Positions 53,648 through 61,878 of a stretch of 64,000 bases of DNA are shown in pieces. Location of the stretch: positions 310,001 through 374,000 of the forward strand of contig NZ_SCWC02000001.1 in assembly GCF_004359525.2 (NCBI RefSeq). The letters are read 5' to 3'. Each line of letters opens with the position of its first letter. The stretch's first letter is position 1. The notes beneath the pieces are model-generated. The model saw only the letters and a list, made by a program, of their open reading frames with translations. It did not search any database and had not been told where the DNA came from. The DNA is from Macrococcus equipercicus (GTDB taxonomy: Bacteria; Bacillota; Bacilli; Staphylococcales; Staphylococcaceae). The translations under genes were made by a program, and so were the position numbers.

Positions 53648-54892
53648 ATGAAAGTACTTGTAATCGGTTCAGGCGGCCGTGAACATGCCCTGGCACATAA
53701 AGTCAGCCAGTCCGTACATGTCGAGGAAGTTTTCGTTATTCCCGGCAATGATGCCATGACAAATGTTGCAACAGTCGTCACTGCCATTGCTGAGACCGAC
53801 CATGAAAAAATTGCCGATTTTGCAGTAGCAGAAGCTATTGACTGGGTGATCATCGGTCCGGAGCAGCCGCTCACCGCAGGGCTGGCTGATGTGCTCAAGG
53901 AGCGCGGTATTAAAGTGTTCGGACCGAATAAGAAGGCAGCACAGATGGAAGGTTCAAAGTCATTTGCCAAGCAGATGATGAAGCAGTACAACATACCGAC
54001 TGCGGCTTATGAGATGATTAGTACGAAAGAAGCGGCCCTCGCCTATATTCAAGAGCACTCAGGGCCGGTCGTGCTGAAGCAGGACGGCCTGGCCGCAGGA
54101 AAAGGAGTCATTGTCGCTATGACGGAGCAGGAGGCAGTTGCTGCTGTCCATGAGTTTTACAAAGATGGTGACACAGAAGTCGTCTTTGAAGAGTTCCTGC
54201 AAGGTGAGGAGTTTTCATTGATGGTGTTTGTCAATGATGACTTCATCATTCCGTTTGACTGTGTGGCGCAGGACCATAAACGTGCCTTTGACGGTGACAC
54301 GGGCCCTAATACGGGCGGCATGGGCGCTTACTGTCCGGTTGCCCATATTAAGGAACAGACGATGAAAGAGACGAATGAACGGATTTCCTATCCGATTGCC
54401 AGAGCTATGAAGGAGGAAGGGCTGCATTACTTCGGTCTGTTGTATATCGGTGCTATCATTACAGAAGAAGGGCCTAAAGTCATCGAGTTCAATGCACGTT
54501 TCGGTGATCCGGAATGCCAGGTGCTGCTGACACGTCTTGAGACAGACTTAATGGATATCATCTTCGCGCTGGAAGCAAAGCAGGATATCACTTTAACGTG
54601 GTCCGCTGATACAGTGGTCGGCGTTGTTCTGGCAGCGAAGGGATACCCGGCAGCTTACGATAAAGGAATCAAGGTTGAGGGATATAACGGTGAACTTGAT
54701 TATTATGTCAGCGGCTTGAAGTATGAGGACGGCTGGAAGACAGCCGGCGGACGTGTAATGCTTGCAGTCGGCAGTGGCGGGACAGTGAAGGATGCTGTAG
54801 AAGCAAGCTATCAAAACGCAGCAAAAATAAAAAGCGATGGACTCTTCTATAGAACAGACATTGCGCATCGTGCGCTAAAAAATAACGGCTGA
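53648..54892 (+). CDS. purD: GAR synthetase PurD
   Basis: A 414-residue ATP-grasp ligase joining glycine to phosphoribosylamine. GSGGREHALAHKV near residue 7, GPEQPLTAGLADVL near residue 76, LKQDGLAAGKGVIV near residue 142, and FNARFGDPECQVLL near residue 284 are family marks. AGGAGG precedes ATG 53648 (a TTG just before is inferior). Last gene of the purine operon; its final codons and stop form the left arm of the terminator. Confidence 0.97.
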   Translation: MKVLVIGSGGREHALAHKVSQSVHVEEVFVIPGNDAMTNVATVVTAIAETDHEKIADFAVAEAIDWVIIGPEQPLTAGLADVLKERGIKVFGPNKKAAQMEGSKSFAKQMMKQYNIPTAAYEMISTKEAALAYIQEHSGPVVLKQDGLAAGKGVIVAMTEQEAVAAVHEFYKDGDTEVVFEEFLQGEEFSLMVFVNDDFIIPFDCVAQDHKRAFDGDTGPNTGGMGAYCPVAHIKEQTMKETNERISYPIARAMKEEGLHYFGLLYIGAIITEEGPKVIEFNARFGDPECQVLLTRLETDLMDIIFALEAKQDITLTWSADTVVGVVLAAKGYPAAYDKGIKVEGYNGELDYYVSGLKYEDGWKTAGGRVMLAVGSGGTVKDAVEASYQNAAKIKSDGLFYRTDIAHRALKNNG

Positions 54893-54914
54893 GACATTCT
54901 CAGCCGTTATTTTT
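54878..54914. terminator. Terminator of the purine operon, shared with a small convergent gene
   Basis: A perfect 16-bp stem (54878-54893 with 54899-54914) around ACATT, with A- and T-run ends. It includes the purD stop codon on one arm and reaches the stop of the minus-strand 54-codon gene on the other. Confidence 0.93.
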
Positions 54915-55077
54915 ACTGCTCATATGCTTGTTTGACGTCGTCTTCAGTCTGTTCATCACCGGAATGATCATTCTCTAAAGAGTCAATCTTTTCTTTAGTT
55001 TCAGAGTTATTGTCAGCGCCGTTACCAGCTGCCTTTTGAGCGTCATCTTTGAATTCTTCAATTTTATCGTCAGTCAT
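54913..55077 (-). CDS. Small acidic hydrophilic protein
   Basis: A 54-residue protein starting MTDDKIEEFKDDAQKAAGNG and ending TEDDVKQAYEQ. It is highly acidic, rich in Asp, Glu, Lys, Asn, Ser and Gln, with no hydrophobic core, signal peptide or membrane helix. The opening resembles the style of CsbD-like general-stress proteins but does not match them well, so I leave it unassigned. Support for a real gene: GGAGG ten bases before ATG 55077, an uninterrupted frame, and a terminator right at its stop. Divergent from the membrane protein at 55217. Confidence 0.72.
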   Translation of the reverse strand: MTDDKIEEFKDDAQKAAGNGADNNSETKEKIDSLENDHSGDEQTEDDVKQAYEQ

Positions 55078-55170
55078 AATAAATTCCTCCTAATATGATT
55101 AATATTCATCTATTCCCTGCTGTCTTCCTTTAAAACATCTCATACTTAAGACTGAAATTTTCATATTCAA

Positions 55171-55199
55171 AGGACAATCACGCGACTTTTCCTTATAAT
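55171..55199 (+). promoter_or_regulatory. Promoter of the 55217 membrane-protein gene
   Basis: AGGACA (55171-55176), 17 bases, TATAAT (55194-55199). The predicted start lies only about ten bases before the start codon, so the leader would be very short. Confidence 0.5.
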
Positions 55200-55216
55200 G
55201 GTTATGAGGTGAAAGT

Positions 55217-56491
55217 ATGAAATGGTTTAAAAACAATATAGAAGTCATCACCGGCTGTTTATTGGGACTGATTTTTGTCGGCAGCGGAATATTTATCATA
55301 TTCAATAGCAGCGCTATTGTAAATTTCAAGGAAATAGCAGTGAATAAACTGCATATGGCACAGCTGCTGGATTTTATCAGTATTTATCACTATGCTTTTA
55401 TCAAAATATTAAGCCGTTATATTCATAGTCTTCCGCTCATTTACGCGGCCATACTGATGATATACGGACTGGGCTTCATTTATATCAGCAGACTGCTGAA
55501 GAAGACGACACAGTTTGATCAGCTGATCGCTTATTTCTATTTGCTGAGTGCATTCTTTCTTTTTCTCTTTACAGCAGTGCTGATGTTTGAAGTTTACGAT
55601 ATATATACAATCGTCTATTTTCTGTCCTTTCTCATTCTGACGTTCTATGTATTGAATAGAAAGCGACTGAATCAGGATTACCGGAAGATGCATCATATCG
55701 TCCTGCTGTTTTTCTTTTCAGTCGCCTATATACTGACGCAGAACAGAATTTATGACCGCCTGGCAGATAACACAGTGACGCCGCTCGATGTAATGGCGCT
55801 TAACTTCTTCTTCATCCTGCTGACAGTGATGGGATTAAGTGCGCTCGGCAACTATATCTTTTTGCACCGGGCGACAAAAGCGGACAGCACTGATGAGCTG
55901 TCACGTGTGCACCGCAAAAAACGCGACCGCCTGGTGAGCGATACAATCAATCATCAGACTAATGAAGCATTTGAGCAGCTGTCTAGGCAGTCATTGAAAG
56001 CTGATGAAAAAGTAATGATCGGCCTTAAGAAAATGCGGCTGAAGTTTGCCGAATGGATCAATTTAAAAGATGAAGATATCCCGGCATGGATGAGAAAACC
56101 AAAGTGGTTCAAATTCTTTCATATTGAACTGCTGTTCGGGACAATGATACTAATATTGACGTTTATTGAACTGAACAACAGAAGTGTGCTCTTCAATGTC
56201 AGTCAGTTCAATGTCGTGAAAATGCAGTATTTCTATGAATGGATCAATCTTGCCGGTCTGCTGCTTATGGTCATCGGCTACTTATTCTTTACCGCGCTGA
56301 TCCATTTCAAAAAGCGGGGTTATTTTGGTCAGCTGCTCACCGTGACCTTTTTATTCGTCAAAATCATCACTGCCTTCTATTTGATGCTGTTCAAAGGCAT
56401 TAACTTGTCGTTGTTTATTCCACCTGTCATTATCCTGCTGGTTTTGATGATTACGCCGTTATTTTTCTATCATCTGAAGAAACAGTACTGA
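55217..56491 (+). CDS. Polytopic membrane protein of unknown function
   Basis: A 424-residue protein with about ten hydrophobic helices: six or seven in residues 10-225, a charged cytoplasmic segment at about 228-305 (RVHRKKRDRLVSDTINHQTNEAFEQLSRQSLKADEK), then about four helices to the end. I recognise no transporter or enzyme motif. The C-terminal half resembles small bacterial membrane proteins with aromatic-rich helices, without a family name. GAGGTG precedes ATG 55217. Monocistronic by position; followed by a small-RNA-like element. Confidence 0.72.
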   Translation: MKWFKNNIEVITGCLLGLIFVGSGIFIIFNSSAIVNFKEIAVNKLHMAQLLDFISIYHYAFIKILSRYIHSLPLIYAAILMIYGLGFIYISRLLKKTTQFDQLIAYFYLLSAFFLFLFTAVLMFEVYDIYTIVYFLSFLILTFYVLNRKRLNQDYRKMHHIVLLFFFSVAYILTQNRIYDRLADNTVTPLDVMALNFFFILLTVMGLSALGNYIFLHRATKADSTDELSRVHRKKRDRLVSDTINHQTNEAFEQLSRQSLKADEKVMIGLKKMRLKFAEWINLKDEDIPAWMRKPKWFKFFHIELLFGTMILILTFIELNNRSVLFNVSQFNVVKMQYFYEWINLAGLLLMVIGYLFFTALIHFKKRGYFGQLLTVTFLFVKIITAFYLMLFKGINLSLFIPPVIILLVLMITPLFFYHLKKQY

Positions 56492-56537
56492 TTAAGCAGT
56501 AATAAGTTAATTGTTTAATTTTCTCTCATTTTATGTA

Positions 56538-56566
56538 TTGTCATTCTCCTGTATTTTAATTATAAT
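56538..56566 (+). promoter_or_regulatory. Strong promoter before a short structured transcript
   Basis: TTGTCA (56538-56543), exactly 17 bases, TATAAT (56561-56566): one of the best sigma-A promoters in the window. Predicted transcription start near 56573. Confidence 0.8.
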
Positions 56567-56572
56567 ATAATG

Positions 56573-56663
56573 GAAAGCGGTTACATAGCGATGGGAGAAA
56601 TGCACTTTGGGGAAAGTGCAGTGGTAATATGAACGTACAGAGTGCCTTTACGGCACTCTTTTT
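56573..56663 (+). ncRNA. Candidate small RNA (about 90 nt) or attenuator leader
   Basis: Between a strong promoter and a clear intrinsic terminator (AGAGTGCC/GGCACTCT, 56639-56659, then T-run) lies a short transcript with a perfect hairpin GCACTTT-GGGG-AAAGTGC (56602-56619) and a purine-rich single-stranded stretch GATGGGAGAAAT (56590-56601). The only start codons give peptides of 10-17 residues with poor ribosome sites. It may be an independent sRNA, or a leader controlling the methyltransferase gene that starts 38 bases later. I could not match it to a named RNA family. Confidence 0.55.
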
Positions 56664-56700
56664 GTGTTATAGTGAAGTATAACTAAATGAGGTGAAGTGA

Positions 56701-57870
56701 GTGAAGACAGTAACATTGAAAGAACGGCATGGCAAGAAATACAAGGATGGCTATTTAGTGGTCGAAGAAGCAGATGTGTTTGATATGGACCCTTTAAATG
56801 AAGGCGATCTTTTTATTTTAAAGAACGCGTCGGCAGAGGCACTCGGCCTGTTTTACTTCGGCCGTCAAAATAGAGGCATCGGCTATAAGGTGAGCGATGA
56901 TTTAGAGGTCAAGCTGACACAGAGCTATTTTACAGCATTGATGGAGCAGGCGCATAAAGAACGCGAATCACTTTACCGGGCAAGTCACACGAATGCCTTC
57001 CGGATCTATAACGGAGAAGGGGACGGGCTTGGAGGTTTCACTGTTGATAACTATAACGGACATTTATTGATTCAGTGGTATTCAAAAGGAATTTACCGCT
57101 ACCAGCAGGAAGTACTGACAGCGCTGAAAGCCGTCTTCAACTATGAAACGATCTATGAGAAACTAAGATTTGACAGAGAAGTGCCGACGCATCTCCTGAC
57201 TGATAAGCCGGCGGAGTTCCCGTTGATCATTCAGGAAAATAATTTATTCTATACGATACATTTTGAAGAAGGACCGATGACCGGCATCTTCCTCGATCAG
57301 CGCGATGTGAGAAACAAAATATTAGCGCTGCCGTTAGAAGAAGGAACGATGCTGAATTTATTTGCCTATTCCGGAGGCTTTAGTGTGGCAGCGGCTAAAA
57401 ATGGGATGAGTACGACAAGTGTGGATATCGCTAAACGCTCGCTGGAGCTCATTGAACAGAATTTTGGCTTGAATGAACTGCCGCTGGATGATCATTTCCG
57501 TTATACACTTGATGTGTTTGATATGTTCAAATACTGCTCCCGCAAAAAACTGTCATATGACTTGATTGTCATCGATCCGCCGAGTTTCTCACGTTCTAAA
57601 AAGCGCCGGTTCAGCGTGAAGAGCAATTACCATGAGCTGATTGAAGGAGCCGTGCCGCTTGTTAAAGCGAATGGTTATCTGCTGCTCAGCACAAATGCCA
57701 GTGATTACTCGCTGAATGCTTTCAAGAAGATGATTGAGACAACGCTGAAAGAACAGCGGCGGGACTTTGAATTTGTAGAAGTGATGGGGCTGCCGAAAGA
57801 CTTTAAAACCACCAATTCTTATAAGGCTTCCAAGTATTTGAAAGTCGTGCTTATCAAGTTTTTAGATTAA
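56701..57870 (+). CDS. RlmI-like 23S rRNA (cytosine-5) methyltransferase
   Basis: A 389-residue SAM-dependent methyltransferase. An N-terminal PUA-type RNA-binding domain (about 1-75) leads into an RlmI-like central part, then the Rossmann domain: MTGIFLDQRDVRNKIL near residue 198, SAM loop MLNLFAYSGGFSVAAAKNG near residue 218, SVDIAKRSLELIEQN, and the catalytic IDPPSFSRSKK near residue 292. RlmI methylates C1962 of E. coli 23S rRNA; the same target is likely but unproven. Start is GTG 56701 after GAGGTGAAG. Expression may depend on read-through of the upstream terminator or a weak promoter. Confidence 0.86.
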   Translation: MKTVTLKERHGKKYKDGYLVVEEADVFDMDPLNEGDLFILKNASAEALGLFYFGRQNRGIGYKVSDDLEVKLTQSYFTALMEQAHKERESLYRASHTNAFRIYNGEGDGLGGFTVDNYNGHLLIQWYSKGIYRYQQEVLTALKAVFNYETIYEKLRFDREVPTHLLTDKPAEFPLIIQENNLFYTIHFEEGPMTGIFLDQRDVRNKILALPLEEGTMLNLFAYSGGFSVAAAKNGMSTTSVDIAKRSLELIEQNFGLNELPLDDHFRYTLDVFDMFKYCSRKKLSYDLIVIDPPSFSRSKKRRFSVKSNYHELIEGAVPLVKANGYLLLSTNASDYSLNAFKKMIETTLKEQRRDFEFVEVMGLPKDFKTTNSYKASKYLKVVLIKFLD

Positions 57871-57920
57871 TCATCAATTTTTCGGGAAATAAATGATTAA
57901 ACAATTAAGGAGTGAGCGAC

Positions 57921-58469
57921 ATGGGATTACTGGATACAATGATTAATAAAATCGCTAAAAACTTAAATAGCACCAACCGAAAAACAGCAATGATAAAAAA
58001 TGATCTTCCTGCTGACGAGAGGCAGCTGATAGAGCGCCGGGAGATGGCGGAGAACTTGATTAAAAACAAGTCGCTGATGAGCTCAGCCGGTGCTGTTGTA
58101 CCGATTCCCGGACTGGATGTCGGGGTTGACATGAAGCTGATGACTGACATGATTGAGCAGATCAACCGGACATATGGTTTAAGCCATAAGCAGGTGAACG
58201 GCATGACTGATGATCTTAAACAAAAAGTCATGATGACAGCGGCTAAACAGGGCAGCGAATTAATAGGCAGACGGATGTCTCGAGCAGTGGTTGCAGCATT
58301 GTTCAAGACGGTAGCAAAACGCGAACTTGCCAAGCAGTCTAAATGGGTGCCGATTGTCGGCCAGGCGATTTCTGCTTCTGTCAGCTACTATATGATGAAG
58401 AAAATGGGGCTTGCACATATCGATAAATGCGAGAAAGTCGCACGAGCATTAATCAATAGTACAAAGTGA
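57921..58469 (+). CDS. DUF697-like membrane-associated protein
   Basis: A 182-residue protein. AGAVVPIPGLDVGVDMKLMTDMIEQINRTYGLS (about residues 58-90) resembles the helical hairpin of DUF697/YcjF-type proteins that accompany small GTPases, and WVPIVGQAISASVSYYMMKKMG near residue 145 is a second amphipathic pair. No GTPase domain is present. Function unknown; peripheral membrane location is inferred. ATG 57921 is nine bases after AAGGAG; the GTG at 57912 is too close to that site. Followed by a 164-base gap before ptsH. Confidence 0.6.
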   Translation: MGLLDTMINKIAKNLNSTNRKTAMIKNDLPADERQLIERREMAENLIKNKSLMSSAGAVVPIPGLDVGVDMKLMTDMIEQINRTYGLSHKQVNGMTDDLKQKVMMTAAKQGSELIGRRMSRAVVAALFKTVAKRELAKQSKWVPIVGQAISASVSYYMMKKMGLAHIDKCEKVARALINSTK

Positions 58470-58529
58470 TAACTTATGTGTAGAGTGTTTATTTTACGGT
58501 GAGTTAAATCATCATCCTATATCAAACAA

Positions 58530-58563
58530 TTGAAGTTGACGCTATAATTTGTTATTCTATTCA
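58530..58563 (+). promoter_or_regulatory. Promoter region of ptsHI
   Basis: Two overlapping candidates: TTGAAG (58530-58535), 17 bases, TATTCT; and TTGACG (58536-58541), 16 bases, TATTCA. Either gives a 5' leader of about 65-70 bases. Confidence 0.45.
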
Positions 58564-58633
58564 CTGTATAGACCGTTTCAGTTTATATATAAAAAAATTT
58601 GCATAATCATGCTTCTAAAGGAGAAATTTAACG

Positions 58634-58900
58634 ATGGAACAAAAATCTTATGTAATTATTGACGAAACTGGTATTCACGCACGCCCGGCGACAATGCTTG
58701 TACAAACTGCAAGTAAGTTTGATTCAGACGTTCAATTAGAATACAACGGCAAAAAAGTTAACTTAAAATCAATCATGGGTGTTATGAGTCTTGGTGTAGG
58801 TAAAAATGCTGAAATCACAATTTATGCTGAAGGTGCTGATGAGCAGGAAGCTATTCAAGCCATTTCAGACGTGTTGACTAAAGAAGGCTTAACAGAATAA
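58634..58900 (+). CDS. ptsH: Phosphocarrier protein HPr
   Basis: An 88-residue PTS carrier passing phosphate from enzyme I to sugar permeases. The active His15 is in [16 protein letters not shown], and the HPr-kinase site Ser46 in [12 protein letters not shown], which in Firmicutes controls carbon catabolite repression with CcpA. AAAGGAG precedes ATG 58634. Its stop overlaps the ptsI start by one base. Confidence 0.97.
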   Translation: MEQKSYVIIDETGIHARPATMLVQTASKFDSDVQLEYNGKKVNLKSIMGVMSLGVGKNAEITIYAEGADEQEAIQAISDVLTKEGLTE

Positions 58901-60609
58901 TGTCTAATATGTTAAACGGAATTGGGGCTTCCGATGGCGTTGCCATCGCGAAGGCCTATCTTTTAGTTGAACCAGACTTAACCTACACTAATGATACAGT
59001 TGCTGATCCTGAAACGGAAGTGACAAAATTTAAGGCGGCTATCAACCAGTCAAAAGTTGAGCTGACTCAAATTAGAAATAATGCAGAAGTAGCGCTCGGC
59101 CCTGACAAAGCGGCTATTTTTGACGCACATCTGCTCGTTCTTGAAGATCCGGAACTGATTCAGCCGATCGAAGATGATATCCGCACAAACCAGTCCAATG
59201 CAGCAGCGGCATTAATGACTGTAGCGAATAACTTTGTGATGATTTTTGAATCGATGGATAATGAATATATGAGAGAACGTGCGGCTGACATCCGTGATGT
59301 GTCCAAGCGTGTGCTGGCTCATATATTAGGTGTGACACTGCCGAATCCAACGACCATCAATGAAAGTGTCGTCATTATCGCAGATGATCTGACACCGTCT
59401 GATACGGCGCAGCTGAACAAAGAATTTGTCAAAGGGTTTGCGACTAATATCGGTGGCCGGACAAGCCATTCGGCTATTATGAGCCGCTCTCTCGAAATTC
59501 CCGCGGTAGTAGGGACTAAAAACATTACTGCTGCTGTGAAGCACGGCGATATGGTCATTGTTGACGGTTCAACAGGTGAAGTGTTTATTAATCCTGATGA
59601 GACAACTATCATCGCTTACAAACAGAAGCAGGCGAACTTCATTCAGGAAAAAGAAGAACTGAAGCAGCTTGTCAATGACAAAACAACGTCTAAAGACGGC
59701 CTGCACGTGGAACTTGCTGCGAACATCGGGACGCCTAACGATTTAGAAGGCGTAATCAATAACGGCGCAGAAGGTATCGGTCTTTACCGTACAGAATTCC
59801 TGTATATGGGAAGAGACAGCATGCCGACTGAAGAAGAACAATACGAAGCTTATAAACGCGTGCTTTCTGAAATGAAAGGTAAGCGTGTCGTTGTCCGTAC
59901 GCTTGATATCGGCGGAGACAAAGAGCTGCCGTATTTAAACTTACCGCATGAAATGAACCCGTTCCTTGGCTATCGTGCGATCTGCTTATGTCTGGACCAG
60001 CAGGATATCTTCAGAACACAGCTTCGTGCACTGCTGCGTGCATCTGCGCATGGCAGCTTAAGCATTATGTTCCCGATGATTGCAACAATCAACGAGTTCC
60101 GTGAAGCGAAAGCGATTCTGGAAGAAGAAAAGGCGAAGCTGATTGACGACAAAGTGAAAGTATCAGATACTATTGAACTCGGCATTATGGTGGAAATTCC
60201 ATCGACTGCTGCGATGGCTGATATTTTTGCAAAAGAAGTCGATTTCTTCAGTATCGGTACTAATGATTTAATTCAGTACATGATGGCAGCTGACCGTATG
60301 TCAGAACGCGTTTCATATTTGTACCAGCCTTATAACCCGGCGATTCTGCGCTTAGTGAAGCAGGTTATCGATGCGAGTCATAAAGAAGGTAAATGGACAG
60401 GTATGTGCGGTGAGATGGCAGGCGATACAACAGCAATTCCGTTGCTGCTTGGTCTTGGTCTGGATGAGTTCTCAATGAGTGCGACCAGCATCTTGAAAGC
60501 CCGCCGCCAGATTAAGAATTTAAATCAGACAGAAATGAAAAAATTAGCGGAACAGGCAATCAATTGTGCGACTCAGGAAGAAGTCGTGGAACTGGTTAAC
60601 CGTATATAA
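58900..60609 (+). CDS. ptsI: PTS enzyme I
   Basis: A 569-residue phosphotransferase moving phosphate from PEP to HPr. The N-terminal HPr-binding domain is followed by the swivelling His in [21 protein letters not shown] near residue 187. The TIM-barrel PEP site includes [12 protein letters not shown] near residue 292, [15 protein letters not shown] near residue 454, and the catalytic Cys in GMCGEMAGD near residue 502. Cotranscribed with ptsH and ended by a strong terminator. Confidence 0.97.
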   Translation: MSNMLNGIGASDGVAIAKAYLLVEPDLTYTNDTVADPETEVTKFKAAINQSKVELTQIRNNAEVALGPDKAAIFDAHLLVLEDPELIQPIEDDIRTNQSNAAAALMTVANNFVMIFESMDNEYMRERAADIRDVSKRVLAHILGVTLPNPTTINESVVIIADDLTPSDTAQLNKEFVKGFATNIGGRTSHSAIMSRSLEIPAVVGTKNITAAVKHGDMVIVDGSTGEVFINPDETTIIAYKQKQANFIQEKEELKQLVNDKTTSKDGLHVELAANIGTPNDLEGVINNGAEGIGLYRTEFLYMGRDSMPTEEEQYEAYKRVLSEMKGKRVVVRTLDIGGDKELPYLNLPHEMNPFLGYRAICLCLDQQDIFRTQLRALLRASAHGSLSIMFPMIATINEFREAKAILEEEKAKLIDDKVKVSDTIELGIMVEIPSTAAMADIFAKEVDFFSIGTNDLIQYMMAADRMSERVSYLYQPYNPAILRLVKQVIDASHKEGKWTGMCGEMAGDTTAIPLLLGLGLDEFSMSATSILKARRQIKNLNQTEMKKLAEQAINCATQEEVVELVNRI

Positions 60610-60650
60610 AAAAGAAGCCGAGTAAACGAATTGTTTACTCGGCTTCTTTT
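60610..60650. terminator. Bidirectional terminator after ptsI
   Basis: A perfect 18-bp stem (60610-60627 with 60633-60650) around GAATT with A-run and T-run ends. It overlaps the 3' end of the convergent phosphoesterase gene. Confidence 0.94.
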
Positions 60651-61468
60651 GTTGTCAGCTCGAGCACAGTGATCTCTGGCGGGCAGAAAAAACGGATGGG
60701 CAAATGCGTTGTCCCGAGACCCGGAGACACATGGAGCATCATTGAATGATGATGATGCATCAGCTGATAGAGGCCGCGCACATATTTTTTTCCCAGTGCC
60801 GGCAGGATAGGGGCGCCCAGCAGTGGTAGTCTGATCTGACCACCGTGCGTGTGTCCTGACAGCTGTAGATCGACGTCAAAGCGTTTGACGTAATCAGCAA
60901 AATCAGGCTCATGAACCATCATAATAGTGAAATCGTGGGAGTCGGTCCTATTTTTCAGCGCCTGTGTGACATTGCCTTTACTGTTTAACACGTCATCAAT
61001 GCCGCTAATATAGATGGCTTCTCCATCATAGTCAATGGTCCGGCCGAAATTATTCATCAGGTGAATGCCGCTGTCTTCGATGACCTGCTGTATTTTATGG
61101 GTCCGGCTGCTGCGCTGGTCGTGGTTGCCGTAAGAAAAATAAACGCCGGATGGTGCCTGAATGGTCCGGAGCAGCGGCGAGAAAGCTTGAGGTTTTCCTT
61201 TATAGCGATCGATCCGGTCAAACAGGTCGCCGGTAATCATGACGATGTCCGGGCGAAGCGTGTTCACTTTATTAATATGCTCGATTAAATCCTCATATGT
61301 ATAATTAAAACCGATATGAAGGTCGGAAATATGAACGATTCGAAACGGCCGTGCATGCTGGTTGTGCAGCAGCGGTATTCTATAAGTCTTGACTTTAACA
61401 TCATCAGCCCTGGCATAGAGGAAGCGGGGCTTAAGTTTTAATAAAGTCCGTATGGCAAGCTCAATCAT
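60635..61468 (-). CDS. YkuE/YaeI-like metallophosphoesterase
   Basis: A 277-residue calcineurin-like phosphoesterase. All metal-site motifs are visible: HISDLHIG near residue 47, ITGDLFDR near residue 79, YGNHDQRS near residue 112, MVHEPDFA near residue 183, and SGHTHGGQIRLP near residue 205. The N-terminus (IRTLLKLKPRFLYARADDVKVKTYRIPL) is amphipathic and may touch the membrane; no Tat signal is seen, unlike B. subtilis YkuE. Substrate unknown, possibly a lipid phosphate. Overlaps the glutaredoxin-like gene by eight bases, so the two are coupled. Confidence 0.85.
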   Translation of the reverse strand: MIELAIRTLLKLKPRFLYARADDVKVKTYRIPLLHNQHARPFRIVHISDLHIGFNYTYEDLIEHINKVNTLRPDIVMITGDLFDRIDRYKGKPQAFSPLLRTIQAPSGVYFSYGNHDQRSSRTHKIQQVIEDSGIHLMNNFGRTIDYDGEAIYISGIDDVLNSKGNVTQALKNRTDSHDFTIMMVHEPDFADYVKRFDVDLQLSGHTHGGQIRLPLLGAPILPALGKKYVRGLYQLMHHHHSMMLHVSPGLGTTHLPIRFFCPPEITVLELTTKEAE

Positions 61469-61697
61469 GCTGCACCTCCTGCAGCCGCGCTTCGATACGT
61501 GCTATATCCACTGTGCGGATGACTTCGTCACCCATGATGATAAGAGGTGTGCTGAACGCGTCGTAATCCATCATCTCCCGGCGGTAACGGGGGTTTCTGA
61601 TATTCTTTTCCGTGTAAGGAATAGATTTTTCTGCCAAATAACGTTTTATGAATGCGCAAGGAGGGCATTGGTTCTGTGTATAGATGGTAATATTCAT
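61461..61697 (-). CDS. Glutaredoxin-like thiol protein (NrdH/YruB type)
   Basis: A 78-residue thioredoxin-fold protein with redox motif CPPC at residues 10-13 (TQNQCPPCAFIKRYL), the cis-Pro segment FSTPLIIMGDEVI near residue 49, and a C-terminal helix. Length and CPPC favour small glutaredoxin-like proteins rather than true glutaredoxins (CPYC). Partner unknown. First gene of a two-gene minus-strand unit, divergent from cydAB. Confidence 0.87.
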   Translation of the reverse strand: MNITIYTQNQCPPCAFIKRYLAEKSIPYTEKNIRNPRYRREMMDYDAFSTPLIIMGDEVIRTVDIARIEARLQEVQHD

Positions 61698-61826
61698 TGG
61701 TCGTTCTCCTTCTTAAGAATAGTATCAATATAGCTTTAATAGATGAAGAATACAATAAAGATGATCAATCAATATATTGTCACATTTATTTCAAGTTTAT
61801 AAATAGAATTATGGATGGAAATTAGC

Positions 61827-61864
61827 TATAATAGAAATATATCAATTTGTGATAAAAATCACAA
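61827..61864 (+). promoter_or_regulatory. cydA promoter with Rex-type operator
   Basis: TATAAT (61827-61832) with a weak TAGAAT (61804-61809) 17 bases upstream. The 18-bp dyad TTGTGA-N6-TCACAA (61847-61864), perfect in its outer seven positions, matches the Rex operator. It lies between the predicted transcription start and the ribosome site, so a bound repressor would block transcription. Confidence 0.8.
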
Positions 61865-61878
61865 TAAGGAGGAAATCG

